Assembly: GCA_027488965.1 (NCBI GenBank)
Contig: JAIYAO010000140.1
Location: 1 to 47,301 of the forward strand
Direction: 5' to 3'
DNA from: Alphaproteobacteria bacterium
Lineage (GTDB): Bacteria > Pseudomonadota > Alphaproteobacteria > Caulobacterales > Aquidulcibacteraceae
Length of the DNA: 47,301 nt
Shown piece after piece: positions 1-8,871 of this stretch. Every line of letters starts with the position of its first letter. Position 1 is the stretch's first letter. A program made the position numbers and the translations under genes. The notes beneath the pieces were generated by a model. The model had not been told where the DNA came from and did no database searches. It saw nothing but the letters and a program-made list of their open reading frames with translations.

Positions 1-180
1 CGCGACCGCACCGAGTGCCTGATGCGCCTTCGGCGCGCGCTCGATGAAATGGTGATCACCGGCATCGAGACGACGACGCCGCTCTTCCAGCGCCTCGCCG
101 TACAGCCCGACATCGCCAACGGCGACTACCACATTCACTGGCTCGAACAGCACCTGAAGGGCGAAGCGTCGGACGCATGA
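1..180 (+). CDS. accC: Acetyl-CoA carboxylase biotin carboxylase subunit, 3' end (partial)
   Basis: This is the last 59 codons of a gene that enters from the left edge. The translation contains ALDEMVITGIETTTPL, then a short variable stretch and GDYHIHWLEQHL, which is the characteristic C-terminus of AccC, the ATP-dependent subunit that carboxylates biotin on AccB in the first step of fatty acid synthesis. The stop codon overlaps the start of aat in an ATGA tetranucleotide, so the two genes are probably translationally coupled. accC followed by aat is a common order in alphaproteobacteria. The catalytic part lies outside the window, so its integrity cannot be judged. Confidence 0.9.
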   Translation, partial: RDRTECLMRLRRALDEMVITGIETTTPLFQRLAVQPDIANGDYHIHWLEQHLKGEASDA

Positions 181-830
181 CCCCGAGCATCGGTCCCGAC
201 GACCTGCTCGACTGTTATCGCCGCGGCGTGTTCCCGATGGCCGAGGCGCGCGACAGCGCCCGCCTCTTTCTTGTCGACCCGCAAGAGCGGGGCGTGCTGC
301 CGCTGCGCCCGTTCCGCATCCCACGTCGCCTTGCGCGCACGGTGCGGCACGATCCCTTCCGGGTCACGACGGATGCAGCCTTCGATGGTGTGATGGAGGG
401 CTGCGCCGAAAGCGGTCCGGGGCGTCCGGAAACGTGGATCAACGCGGAGATCCGCGCGCTCTACGGCGCGCTCCACCGGCGCGGCCACGCCCACAGCGTG
501 GAATGCTGGCGCGACGACGCGCTCGTGGGCGGGCTCTACGGCGTCTCTCTTGGCGGCGCGTTCTTCGGGGAGAGCATGTTCTCGCGCGCCACGGACGCCA
601 GCAAGGTGGCGCTCGTGCATCTCGCAGGCCGGCTTGTCGCCGGCGGTTACCTGTTGCTCGATGCGCAGTTCCACAACGCCCATCTCGAGCAGTTCGGCAT
701 CGAGACGATCACGCGCGCGGCGTTCAGGCGGCGGCTGCGCGAAGCGCTCTCAAGAACAGGCGATTTCCACGCCATGGCCGGCGCCGTCAGCGGCGCTCAG
801 CTCCTGCAGTCGATGGCCCACACGTCGTAG
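177..830 (+). CDS. aat: Leucyl/phenylalanyl-tRNA--protein transferase
   Basis: 217 aa cytoplasmic enzyme of the N-degron pathway. It transfers Leu or Phe from aminoacyl-tRNA to the N-terminal Lys or Arg of proteins, marking them for ClpAP via ClpS. Family signatures are visible: DLLDCYRRGVFPMAE near the N-terminus, GGLYGVSLGGAFFGESMFS around residues 118-136, and LLDAQFHNAHLEQFG around 160-175. Length is typical for the short alphaproteobacterial form. The ATG overlaps the accC stop (ATGA). Its last 34 bases overlap head-on with the end of the convergent DUF2155 gene, so the two mRNAs are complementary at their 3' ends. Confidence 0.94.
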   Translation: MTPSIGPDDLLDCYRRGVFPMAEARDSARLFLVDPQERGVLPLRPFRIPRRLARTVRHDPFRVTTDAAFDGVMEGCAESGPGRPETWINAEIRALYGALHRRGHAHSVECWRDDALVGGLYGVSLGGAFFGESMFSRATDASKVALVHLAGRLVAGGYLLLDAQFHNAHLEQFGIETITRAAFRRRLREALSRTGDFHAMAGAVSGAQLLQSMAHTS

Positions 831-1174
831 GTGGGATGCTCCAGCGCGTTGCGGGCGGGATTGGAGGCGAAGATCCAGCCGGACATCAGCGGACGCGTCT
901 CCACCGGATCGCCCTTCGTGCGCGGCACAGGCCGGTCGATGACTTCCAGATAGATCGATACCTCGGGCGTCTCCTCGGGCGCCGCCTTCTGGCAGGCGCG
1001 CACGGTGATCTCCAGGGTGCCGAACTTCACCGGACGGCCTACAGGCGCGGTGAAATCCCGCGCCTGACCGGTGATCTTGTCGAGTCCACGCAGGACAGCG
1101 CCAGGCGCCGCGTGCGCCACGGCGCCAAATCCAAGCCCCGTGATGAGGGCGAGCGCCGCCAGTGTCTTCCTCAA
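797..1174 (-). CDS. DUF2155 domain-containing exported protein
   Basis: 125 aa protein with a Sec signal peptide (residues 1-22, ending AHA) and then a DUF2155 core: a Lys/Arg-poor beta-rich segment with KFGTLEITVRAC, a conserved PLMSGWIFASNPARNALEHPTYDVW stretch, and a C-terminal WAIDC. The two cysteines (in RACQK and AIDC) could form a disulfide. Function is unknown; the family occurs in alphaproteobacteria beside aat and NDUFA12, as here. The start codon is TTG, overlapping the mlaD-like stop as TTGA, with GGAGGG upstream. It is the last gene of a three-gene minus-strand operon. Confidence 0.88.
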   Translation of the reverse strand: MRKTLAALALITGLGFGAVAHAAPGAVLRGLDKITGQARDFTAPVGRPVKFGTLEITVRACQKAAPEETPEVSIYLEVIDRPVPRTKGDPVETRPLMSGWIFASNPARNALEHPTYDVWAIDCRS

Positions 1175-1662
1175 GGCGTACCGCCCTCCGTTGCGCTGGC
1201 GCCGCCCCCGCCGCCCGCCCCGCCGGCGGCGGCCGCGAGCAGCGACAGCAGGTCGATCGATCCCTGCGTGTTGAGGATTTCGCTCCCCGGCGCCAGGACC
1301 GCTTCCGAACCGCCCGCATCGAGCGACACGTATGCGCCGCCCAGCAGGCCGTCAGACGCCACCTTCGCGGACGAATCGTCCGGAAGTTTGACGCTCGGGT
1401 CGATGGTCAGCGTGAGCTTTGCGTAGAACGTCTCCGGATCGAGAGCGACCTTGCTCACCGCGCCCACTTTCACGCCGCTCATGCGCACGTCCGAACCGAC
1501 CGCCACGCCATCGACCCGCTGAAACCGGGCCACGAGTTCATAGCCGCCCGCGGCCTGGCTCGTGCCGGCGCGGGTGACGGCGAACACAAGAAAAACGACC
1601 GCCACGGCGGCCACGATCGCGCCGAGAATGGTCTCGGCCGCCTGTTCCTTGTTCGCGCTCAT
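1171..1662 (-). CDS. mlaD: MlaD/MCE family lipid-transport protein
   Basis: 163 aa. An N-terminal membrane anchor (residues about 11-31, AIVAAVAVVFLVFAVT) is followed by a single MCE domain (about 40-118) with the family features RFQRVDGVAVGSDVRMSGVKVG and DGLLGGAYVSLDAGGS. The C-terminus is a short Leu/Ala/Gly-rich helix (SIDLLSLLAAAAGG). MlaD is the periplasmic substrate-binding hexamer of the Mla ABC phospholipid transporter, which keeps outer-membrane lipid asymmetry. The MlaE and MlaF partners are not in this window. The ATG overlaps the NDUFA12 stop (ATGA). The function is inferred from the family. Confidence 0.88.
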   Translation of the reverse strand: MSANKEQAAETILGAIVAAVAVVFLVFAVTRAGTSQAAGGYELVARFQRVDGVAVGSDVRMSGVKVGAVSKVALDPETFYAKLTLTIDPSVKLPDDSSAKVASDGLLGGAYVSLDAGGSEAVLAPGSEILNTQGSIDLLSLLAAAAGGAGGGGGASATEGGTP

Positions 1663-2051
1663 TCTGGGGTCCATGCCTCGTAGTCGCCGGTGGCTTTGGG
1701 CCGGTCGCCGGTGCGGGCAAGGCTCCCGCGGGGACGATAGGCCATGGGCGTGCCGGTCAGGTTGGGGATGTGGGGCGCCTCCCAGGCCTGCCGCGGCAGG
1801 GGGCCGGTGGTGGGCGGCGCGTCGAAGGTGTGGTGCAGCCAGCCGTGCCAGTCCGGCGGGACCTTCGACGGCTCGGCCAGCCCCTCGTACAGCACCCAGC
1901 GGCGCCTGCGCCCGTCCTGGCTGGGTTTGCGCTCCTCGAAATAGCGATTGTTCTGGTCGTCCCGGCCCACCAGCGCGCCACGGCGCTGGATATCGAACAG
2001 CGCGCCCAGCGTCGCGCCATTCCACCAGGTGAAGAAGCGTAACAGGAACAA
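1659..2051 (-). CDS. NADH:ubiquinone oxidoreductase accessory subunit NDUFA12 family
   Basis: About 130 aa. It has the hallmark segments of the NDUFA12 (B17.2) complex I accessory subunit found in alphaproteobacteria and mitochondria: [15 protein letters not shown] near the N-terminus, then [21 protein letters not shown] and [17 protein letters not shown]. The C-terminal AYRPRGSL...ATGDYEAW is also family-like. No ATG lies near the conserved start; I chose a TTG at 2051 behind GGGGGTCGGAT because homologues begin just before FFTWWNG. An ATG at 2141 would add 30 unlikely residues. It is the first gene of the NDUFA12-mlaD-DUF2155 operon and diverges from the NrdJ-like gene. Confidence 0.88.
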   Translation of the reverse strand: MFLLRFFTWWNGATLGALFDIQRRGALVGRDDQNNRYFEERKPSQDGRRRRWVLYEGLAEPSKVPPDWHGWLHHTFDAPPTTGPLPRQAWEAPHIPNLTGTPMAYRPRGSLARTGDRPKATGDYEAWTPE

Positions 2052-2237
2052 ATCCGACCCCCGGCGCCCCCGGTTGGGGCATTTCCGTTGCGCCGCACTA
2101 TGGCGCCCGCGCCCGCGCCGGTCCAGATCGGCGACGCACATCGATGTGGCGCATATTGTTTGTCCACCGAAACGATTATACCAGATGTTGATCCTGTGCC
2201 CGCGTCAGCCTACCCTTGCACCTGTATGGAGGCGAGG

Positions 2238-5015
2238 ATGGCGAAGGCGCTCGGGCACATCGGCTGGTGCACGCGGACTGTGGACGCGTGGGACGGGGAA
2301 CCCGCGCCGGTCGTCGCGCCGGACCATTGGGACGACGCGGCCCTGGCGAAGGCCCTCGCGGACGGCCTTGCCGCCGACGAGGGCCCGGCGCGCAGCATCC
2401 GTGCCGGCATCGCCCAGGTCGCCAGCAGGATCGCCGCCTGGGCCACCGCAGACGACGCCATCGATCAGGAGGACGAGCAGGCACTGGCCGGGCGGCTCGC
2501 GGACCTGATGGCGGCGGGGGCGGTCTGGTTCGACGCCCCGCTCATCTCCACCGCCCTCGGACGGCCAGACGCGCAAGCCTGGTCTGCGTGCGCCATAGCG
2601 TGGCCGGCGGCCGGCCCTGACGAAATGCAGGGGCTAATGGCGGCTCAGCGCGTGCTTGCGTGCGGGGCCGACCTCGCGATCCTCGGTGCGCCGTCCCCGG
2701 ACGCGCTCGATGCGCTGGAAGCCCTTGCCCGGCTCGCCGGCCGTGGCGTGGGCGCCATCTGCATCTCCAGCGACGCGAACGGCCTTGCAGACCGCGCAGC
2801 CGCGCGCGCGCGGCTGGCGGCGGCGGCCCTGAACGGCGCCCGCGCCATCGATGCCGGGCTCGACGCTGTGACCGCCCAGCAGGGCGGCCCTTCCGCCCTG
2901 CGAGAAGCCGCACGCGCACGACGCCAGGGCGCGCTTGACGCCGACATAGCCACCGCGCTGACCGGGGCCTGCGAGACGAGTTATCTGGAGGCCGCCCGCG
3001 ACGATCTCGACCGCCTGAGCCAGACTGTCCGCGTCGTCACCGATTACGACGGCCACGCCGCCGATCCCGAAGGCGCGTGCCTCTTCACCGGCCCGGGCGC
3101 CGCGGTGGCCGCGCGACTCGATGTCCGGGCCTTTCTCCGCGATGGGGCCATCGACGCGGCCGCCCTCGAACAGGCGGCCCGCGATCTGGTCATCGCACTC
3201 GATGCCGCCCACGGCGTAAGCCTTCCCCCATCCGAAGAGATTGCAGCAGGCGCATCTACACGTCGGCAGATCGTTATCCGCATGGTCGGTCTCGCTGGCC
3301 TCCTGATGGCCGCGGGCCTTGCTTACGACAGCGCGGACGGCAGGGCGGCGGCGGGCGCGATCACCGCGCTGATCTCCGGCGCCTCCGTACACGCAAGCGA
3401 CGCGCTCGGAGACCGCCTTGGCGCCGAAGTGAGCGCAGAGCCTCTGCAGTCCGCACGCGAGGCCGCGCGCGCCCTCGGTGGCGCGGGAGCCTTCGCGGAA
3501 ACCGCCGCCCGCGCCCGCACGCTTTGGGAAGAGACCGGCGCGATCAGCGTTCTGCGGCACACCGGCCTCACGGCGCTGGCGCCTGACGATGGCGGCGGAG
3601 GCGGCATCGAGCCGCTGGAAACGGTGGCGCCCTTCGGCGCGCATGGCGATGGCGTGCGTCGCCGTCTCGCAGAGCCTGCGGCGCAGGGCCTGCGCGCACT
3701 TGGCCACACACCCGGCGCCATCCTCTCCATCGCCGCGCACGCCGAAGGCCGGCGGACGCTGGAGTGCGCCCCGCAGATTTCGCTGGAAGCGCTGGCCCGA
3801 AAGGGCTTCCCGGACTCCACCCTGGAGGCCATCGAGGAAGCGGTGCGCGACGGGTTCGGCGTACGCAGCGCCATACACCCGGCCGTCATCGGCGCAGCCG
3901 TGCTGCGCGAAACATTCAGCATGCCGGATGATGTGGCGGCCGGCCGCCGCGGCGATCTGCTGCGCACGCTGGGCTTCACCGATGCCGACATCGCGGCCGC
4001 CGACACGTGGGCGCATGGCGCAGGCTCTCTTGCGGAAGCACCCGACCTTCCGCCCGCACAGCGTGCGATCTTCGCCGACGCCGACCGCATCGACGCCGGC
4101 GCACGCCTCGCCATGGCGGAAGCGGTGGCGCCGTTCGCGCTTGGCGCGCTAGCACTCACCCTTCCGGCCACGGGCGATCGTGCGCAGCTCGCGGCGGCGG
4201 CGCGGCGCCTCGGCGTGACAGGCCTGCGGTTCGCAGCGCCGCCGTCGCCAGCGTTCCTGATCGCCGATGAGCCCGAACCTCCCGTGGAGGCGCCGCCGGC
4301 GCCGACCACTATCGAAGTCATCCGCGAGCGGATCGTAGAGCGCGCGGCGAACGGCCCCGGCGAGCGGCGACGCCTGCCGGACCGGCGCAAAGGCTACATC
4401 CAGAAGTCTGCCATCGGCGGCCACAAGGTCTACCTGCACACGGGTGAGTACGATGACGGCGCCTTGGGCGAGATCTTCATCGACATGCACAAGGAAGGCG
4501 CCGCCTTCCGCTCGCTCATGAACAATTTCGCCATCGCGATCTCCATCGGCCTCCAGTACGGCGTGCCGCTGGAAGAGTTCGTCGACGCCTTCGTCTTCAC
4601 CCGGTTCGAGCCGTCCGGCGAGGTGAAGGGCAACGACAGCATCCGTCACGCCACCTCGATCCTGGACTACGTCTTCCGGGAACTCGCCGTCTCCTACCTG
4701 GAACGTACAGACCTTGCCCACGTGGATCCCTTTGCGGCGCGCGGCGACGGAATCGGGCGTGGGGCGGTGGATGCAGAGGCGGCGGTGCGGCTGATGTCGC
4801 GCGGGTTCGCGCGCCAGGCCCCGGAAAACGTGGTGATGCTGCAGCCGCGCGCGCCGAAGGGCGCGGACGCCCGCGAAGGCGCCGGGCGCGCAAGAATGCC
4901 CGCACCCGCTTACGAAAAGGACCCCTGCCCCGCCTGCGGACACTTCACCGTGGCGCGTGACAAGTTGGGCGCGTTTTCGTGCGCTGCGTGCGGCGTCGAG
5001 GTGAAACACGCCTGA
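2238..5015 (+). CDS. Catalytically decayed NrdJ (B12-dependent ribonucleotide reductase) paralogue with TSCPD domain
   Basis: 925 aa from the ATG at 2238, which has GGAGGCGAGG directly upstream; an in-frame TTG at 2088 is less likely. The C-terminal domain (about 715-840; [60 protein letters not shown]) is a nearly intact NrdJ/TSCPD tail, followed by a CPxC/CxxC zinc ribbon (897-918). The preceding 700 residues follow NrdJ block by block (for example [32 protein letters not shown]) but the active site is gone. NPCSE, which carries the radical cysteine, is DPEGA at 276-280, and its downstream cysteine is missing. The APTGTIG loop is not recognisable; only the first cysteine (C118) may survive. 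A regulatory or structural pseudoenzyme is inferred; a real nrdJ must lie elsewhere. Confidence 0.85.
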   Translation: MAKALGHIGWCTRTVDAWDGEPAPVVAPDHWDDAALAKALADGLAADEGPARSIRAGIAQVASRIAAWATADDAIDQEDEQALAGRLADLMAAGAVWFDAPLISTALGRPDAQAWSACAIAWPAAGPDEMQGLMAAQRVLACGADLAILGAPSPDALDALEALARLAGRGVGAICISSDANGLADRAAARARLAAAALNGARAIDAGLDAVTAQQGGPSALREAARARRQGALDADIATALTGACETSYLEAARDDLDRLSQTVRVVTDYDGHAADPEGACLFTGPGAAVAARLDVRAFLRDGAIDAAALEQAARDLVIALDAAHGVSLPPSEEIAAGASTRRQIVIRMVGLAGLLMAAGLAYDSADGRAAAGAITALISGASVHASDALGDRLGAEVSAEPLQSAREAARALGGAGAFAETAARARTLWEETGAISVLRHTGLTALAPDDGGGGGIEPLETVAPFGAHGDGVRRRLAEPAAQGLRALGHTPGAILSIAAHAEGRRTLECAPQISLEALARKGFPDSTLEAIEEAVRDGFGVRSAIHPAVIGAAVLRETFSMPDDVAAGRRGDLLRTLGFTDADIAAADTWAHGAGSLAEAPDLPPAQRAIFADADRIDAGARLAMAEAVAPFALGALALTLPATGDRAQLAAAARRLGVTGLRFAAPPSPAFLIADEPEPPVEAPPAPTTIEVIRERIVERAANGPGERRRLPDRRKGYIQKSAIGGHKVYLHTGEYDDGALGEIFIDMHKEGAAFRSLMNNFAIAISIGLQYGVPLEEFVDAFVFTRFEPSGEVKGNDSIRHATSILDYVFRELAVSYLERTDLAHVDPFAARGDGIGRGAVDAEAAVRLMSRGFARQAPENVVMLQPRAPKGADAREGAGRARMPAPAYEKDPCPACGHFTVARDKLGAFSCAACGVEVKHA

Positions 5016-5157
5016 AGACGCATGCAGGAACTTGGAAGGTGTGGAGTTTTCGCAACAAGCTGCGAATCGAATCTCACTTTCCGCCGAGGAAGACTTCAGG
5101 TTCTACTGCAACTTACGCAGTTTTCACTACGCACGACCGGGCGACAGCGATACGCGC

Positions 5158-5862
5158 ATGATTATGTTCACCCGTGCGCGCACCCTGATTCTTGCGCTTA
5201 TGCTCGCTGCGACCGCGGCGGACGCGGTCGCGCAGGGACTGTTGCCCGGACCATCCATCTCACCTGTGGCGCGAGCGCAGCGGTTCGGCGGCGCCTGCCA
5301 GGACTGCAACCTTTCCCGTCGCACGCTGTCCGGTGTGCGCATCGAGCAGGGCGATTTCACTCGCGCCAGTTTCGTGCGCGCGGTGCTTGAGCGGATGGAC
5401 GGCGCGGGATCGACCTTCACCGAAGCCGACTTCAGTCTCGCCAACATGACCGGGGCGCGCCTCATGGACGCCCGGTGTGACCGCGCGCGGTTTTCGGGCG
5501 CCGTGATGGCGCGGATCGACGCCAGTCGCGCGCAGATGGCGGGCGCCGATTTCGCCAACGCCGAACTGCCGGATGCGGTGCTGGTGCAGACGCGGCTGTC
5601 CGGCGCCTCCTTCGCCGGGGCCAAGGCCATGCGCGCAAACTTCCTGCGCGCCGACCTGCGCAATGCGACGCTTTCCTACGCGCGTCTCGACAACGCCGAT
5701 TTCACCCAGGCCGATCTCCGCGGCGCCACATTCTCCGGCGCAACGCTGACGGGGGCCAACCTCGCCACCGCCCGCCATCTCGCCCAGCCGCAGCTGCGCG
5801 GCGCCTGTGGCGACGAGGCCACCCGCCTGCCCGCGGGCCTGCGCCTGTCGCCCTGCCCCTAG
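5158..5862 (+). CDS. Exported pentapeptide-repeat protein
   Basis: 234 aa. A signal peptide (residues 1-26, ending ADAVAQ) is followed by a CQDCNLSRRTLSG motif and then continuous pentapeptide repeats of the A(D/N)LXX/F type to about residue 215 (for example GADFANAELPDAV, RADLRNATLSYARLDNADF). These form a right-handed quadrilateral beta-helix. Function is unknown; the export signal makes a gyrase-mimic role unlikely. The start is one of two close ATGs (5158, 5164); the open frame extends further upstream but only the shorter form begins with a signal peptide. The 142-base gap before it is comparatively AT-rich and may hold its promoter, but I see no clear -35/-10. Confidence 0.82.
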   Translation: MIMFTRARTLILALMLAATAADAVAQGLLPGPSISPVARAQRFGGACQDCNLSRRTLSGVRIEQGDFTRASFVRAVLERMDGAGSTFTEADFSLANMTGARLMDARCDRARFSGAVMARIDASRAQMAGADFANAELPDAVLVQTRLSGASFAGAKAMRANFLRADLRNATLSYARLDNADFTQADLRGATFSGATLTGANLATARHLAQPQLRGACGDEATRLPAGLRLSPCP

Positions 5863-5918
5863 GCTGCATTTCGCTTTAGCGATTTAGGCCGTAGTGTTTC
5901 CGCAAACCGGAGGAACAC

Positions 5919-6950
5919 ATGGCTGACGTCAATCGCCGCTGGCTGCTCGCCGCGCGCCCGCAGGGCATGGTCAAGGACAGCGATTTCCGACTGGTGACGG
6001 AGCCTGTGCCGGAGCCCGCCCCCGGCGAGTTTCTGGTGAGTCAGACGCACCTGTCTTTCGATCCCACCCAGCGCGGCTGGATCTCCATGGACTCCTACCT
6101 GCCGGCGGTGAAGATCGGCGACGTGGTGCGCGCCGGCGGCGTGGGCCAGGTGGTGAAGTCGAACCATCCGGGCTTCAAGGTGGGCCAGATGGTGCAGGGC
6201 GGCTTCGGCTGGCAGGACTACATGGTCACCGCCGGGCAGACCGAGTTCATGCCCGTGACGCCGCTGTTTCCCGGCGTGACGCCCGAGCAGGCGCTTGGCG
6301 TGTTCGGGATCACGGGGCTCACCGCCTGGTTCGGTCTTACCGACGTGGGCAAGCCCAAGGCAGGCGACACGGTGGTCGTGTCCGGCGCCGCCGGCGCCAC
6401 GGGATCGGTGGTGGTGCAGGTGGCGAAGGCGCTGGGATGCAGAGTGATCGGGATCGCGGGCGGACCGGAGAAGTGTCGCTGGGTGGTGGAGACTGCCGGC
6501 GCCGACGCCTGCATCGACTACAAGAACGAAGCCGTGCCGGCGCGCCTCAAGGAATTGGCGCCGAAGGGCATCGACGTGGTGTTCGAGAACGTGGGCGGTG
6601 AGATCCTGGAAGCCTCCATGCTCAACCTCGCGCTGAAGGCGCGCATCGTGCTGTGCGGCGGCATCTCCGGCTACAACGACGAAGGCCCGCCCACCGGCAT
6701 CCGCACGTACATGATGCTGACCATCCAGCGCGCGCGCATGGAGGGCTTCATCGTGCTCGACTACGCGCCGCGCTATGGCGAGGGCGTGCAGGGCCTGTCG
6801 AAGCTGATGGCGGAAGGCAAGCTCAAGACCGCCGAGGACGTGCAACACGGCTTTGAAAACATTCCCGCCACATTGCGGCGGCTGTTCGAGGGCAAGAACT
6901 TCGGCAAGCAGTTGCTGAAGATCACCGACCCGCCGCTGCCGGTGGTGTGA
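5919..6950 (+). CDS. NADP-dependent medium-chain reductase (prostaglandin/alkenal reductase-like)
   Basis: 343 aa soluble enzyme of the zinc-free MDR superfamily, leukotriene B4 dehydrogenase/CurA branch. The N-terminal GroES-like domain contains LSFDPTQRGWI. The Rossmann domain starts at about residue 148 with DTVVVSGAAGATGSVVVQVAK, and the NADP-binding AGGPEKC and INYKN-like CIDYKN segments follow; ENVGGEILEASMLNL is also typical. Members reduce the double bond of alpha,beta-unsaturated aldehydes and ketones with NADPH, often in detoxification. No zinc-ligand pattern is present. GGAGGAACAC precedes the ATG. The exact substrate cannot be read from sequence. Confidence 0.9.
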   Translation: MADVNRRWLLAARPQGMVKDSDFRLVTEPVPEPAPGEFLVSQTHLSFDPTQRGWISMDSYLPAVKIGDVVRAGGVGQVVKSNHPGFKVGQMVQGGFGWQDYMVTAGQTEFMPVTPLFPGVTPEQALGVFGITGLTAWFGLTDVGKPKAGDTVVVSGAAGATGSVVVQVAKALGCRVIGIAGGPEKCRWVVETAGADACIDYKNEAVPARLKELAPKGIDVVFENVGGEILEASMLNLALKARIVLCGGISGYNDEGPPTGIRTYMMLTIQRARMEGFIVLDYAPRYGEGVQGLSKLMAEGKLKTAEDVQHGFENIPATLRRLFEGKNFGKQLLKITDPPLPVV

Positions 6951-6966
6951 GCGCGCGGGAGTGACG

Positions 6967-7719
6967 ATGCGAGCATTGATGTGGGCGACGCTGGCGCTGG
7001 CTGCGTTGCTGGGCGAGGCCGCGTGCGCCGATCCCCCGACGACGCAGGCGGCGGCCCCGGTCGAGGCTGCCGCGCCGCCGCCGGCCCCCTCGCCGCCCGC
7101 GCCGCCGCCGCCGGTCCCGCGGGCCTACGGCCACTTTCCCTACGCTGAAGGTGCAGGCCTGCAGGCCGGCGTGTGCCAGCATGGCGATCCCGAGCGCACG
7201 AAGCTGAAACCCGATGCGGCCGCGGCGCTGGCGCGCATGCGCGACGCTGCGCGCGCGGCGGGCGTTACGCTCCTGCCCTCGTCCTGCTTCCGCTCCGTCG
7301 CCAGTCAGGCGCGCCTCTTCAACTGCAGCGGCAACAGCGGCACGGGCTGCGCGGGCGGCAAGCTCGCCAGCGCGGAACGGCGCGCCACAGCGGTGGCGCC
7401 GCCGGGACACAGCGAACACGCCACCGGCTACGCCATCGACTTTTTCCCGGGCGCGACAGACCTGAGCGAAGGCGGCGGATGCCCGTCGCGTGCAGCGTGC
7501 ACGACCACCGCGCGCTTTGCGCAATCGCGGTCCGGCAAGTGGCTGGCCGCGCATGCGCACGACTTCGGATTCGAGCAGTCGTTCTATCCGGGCTCCACGC
7601 AGGGCGTGATGGTTGAGCCTTGGCACTACCGGTTCGTGGGATCGCCGGAGGCCCAAGAGGTGTTCCGTGCGGCGCGGATGATGTTTTCGCCGCCGAAGCC
7701 GGGCGGGACCGCGAGATAG
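6967..7719 (+). CDS. VanY-type D-alanyl-D-alanine carboxypeptidase (M15), exported
   Basis: 250 aa from the ATG at 6967 (GGGAG five bases upstream; an in-frame GTG at 6961 is the alternative). A signal peptide (about 1-21, ending ACA) and a Pro/Ala-rich linker (about 22-52) precede an M15B domain. Zinc and catalytic motifs are present: SEHATGYAID (about 148-157) and EPWHYRFVG (about 217-225). The family removes the terminal D-Ala from peptidoglycan stem peptides in the periplasm. Several extra cysteines (SSCFRS, NCSGNSGTGC, GGGC, RAACTT) could form disulfides, consistent with export. It follows the reductase by 16 bases but has its own ribosome site. Confidence 0.88.
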   Translation: MRALMWATLALAALLGEAACADPPTTQAAAPVEAAAPPPAPSPPAPPPPVPRAYGHFPYAEGAGLQAGVCQHGDPERTKLKPDAAAALARMRDAARAAGVTLLPSSCFRSVASQARLFNCSGNSGTGCAGGKLASAERRATAVAPPGHSEHATGYAIDFFPGATDLSEGGGCPSRAACTTTARFAQSRSGKWLAAHAHDFGFEQSFYPGSTQGVMVEPWHYRFVGSPEAQEVFRAARMMFSPPKPGGTAR

Positions 7720-7726
7720 CCGACAC

Positions 7727-7753
7727 GCCGTACCGCCGGCCTTCAGACCGGCG
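7727..7753. repeat. REP-like palindrome, copy 1 (intergenic)
   Basis: CGCCGG (7734-7739) and CCGGCG (7748-7753) flank CCTTCAGA, preceded by GCCGTAC. Read on the minus strand the core is CCGGTCTGAAGGCCGGCGG followed by TACG. A close variant lies in frame inside mccB at 36922-36946. Here it sits between the convergent VanY and HtrA-like genes and could also act as a weak terminator, although no T-tract follows. Two copies in the window suggest a dispersed chromosomal repeat. Confidence 0.6.
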
Positions 7754-7759
7754 CTAGCA

Positions 7760-8737
7760 TCACGACGCCGGCCGCTCCGTCACCAGCAGGGTCAGCCGCG
7801 TCTTTTGCCCGTCGCGCAGCACGTCGAGATCGAGTTTCCTGCCGATCTGTTCGCGGGCAAGCACGCGGTGAATTGCATCAACAGAGGGCGTCGCGTCAGA
7901 GCCGACCGCCAGGATCACATCGCCCGCCAGCAGCCCCGCGCGTTCGCCAGGGCCGCCCGACACCACCTGCACCACCAGCACGCCCGCCTCGGTCTTCAGG
8001 TGCAGCCGCCGCGCCAACGCCTTCGACAACCCTTGCGTCTGCCCCGCCACGCCCAGCCAGCCGCGCGCCACGCGGCCGTTGCGCATGAGTTCGGGGATGA
8101 TGCGCTTGGCGGTGTTGATGGGCACGGCAAAGCAGATGCCCTGCGCGCCGCCGATGATTGCGGTGTTGACGCCGACGATGCGGCCCTTTGCGTCGCATAG
8201 CGCACCGCCGGAGTTGCCGGGATTGAGCGCCGCGTCCGTCTGGATCACGTCCTCGATCAGCCGACCGCTCTCGCCGCGCAGCGTGCGCCGCAGCGCCGAG
8301 ACGACGCCCGCCGTCACCGTCGCCTGCAGGCCCAGCGGGTTGCCGATGGCGATGGCGAGTTCTCCCACGCGCAGGTCGTCGCTGTCTCCCAGTTCGGCGT
8401 GCGCGAGCTTGGAAGCGTGCAGGCGAAGCAGCGCCAGATCGGTGTCCGGATCTGCGCCGACCACGTCGGCCTGGACGACCTCGCCATCGTGCAACGAGGC
8501 CTCGATGCGCTCGGCGCCGCGGATGACGTGGTTGTTGGTGAGCGCATAGCCGTCGGTGGTGACGAGCACGCCTGAGCCTGCGCCGTCGAACGCATCGGCC
8601 CGCCCGCGCTTGCCGCGGCGCACGCCGATGACGGAGGGCCCCGCCTTCTCGACCGCGGCGATCACCGTGGCGGAGTAGGCGTCGCGCAGCTCCTGCTGGT
8701 CGACGGCGTTCAATCGGGTGCGGGGCTGGAATAGCAT
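7760..8737 (-). CDS. HtrA/DegP-like trypsin-type serine protease with PDZ domain
   Basis: 325 aa from the ATG at 8737 (an upstream ATG at 8842 would add 35 residues that resemble neither a signal peptide nor a family sequence). The S1C protease domain has the full triad: H70 in ALTNNHVI, D100 in DPDTDLALL and S177 in NPGNSGGAL. One PDZ domain follows (about 225-320, GARRGWLG-like RGWLGVAG and GPGERAGLLAGDVILAVG). Usual HtrA proteins are periplasmic, but no Sec signal or membrane anchor is visible here, so it may act in the cytoplasm or use an unrecognised route. No Shine-Dalgarno sequence is evident at 8737, so the start is uncertain. Confidence 0.88.
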   Translation of the reverse strand: MLFQPRTRLNAVDQQELRDAYSATVIAAVEKAGPSVIGVRRGKRGRADAFDGAGSGVLVTTDGYALTNNHVIRGAERIEASLHDGEVVQADVVGADPDTDLALLRLHASKLAHAELGDSDDLRVGELAIAIGNPLGLQATVTAGVVSALRRTLRGESGRLIEDVIQTDAALNPGNSGGALCDAKGRIVGVNTAIIGGAQGICFAVPINTAKRIIPELMRNGRVARGWLGVAGQTQGLSKALARRLHLKTEAGVLVVQVVSGGPGERAGLLAGDVILAVGSDATPSVDAIHRVLAREQIGRKLDLDVLRDGQKTRLTLLVTERPAS

Positions 8738-8871
8738 GGCGGGAAGATAGGAACGGCGGAGCGACGGCGCCAACCCCGAAAGCTGGGGCAGAACTTTCCA
8801 CGAGGTCGCCGCGCACGAGGCGTCGCAGGCAAGACCGTCCAACTCATGACGCCCCGCCCGAACCTGCCTAT

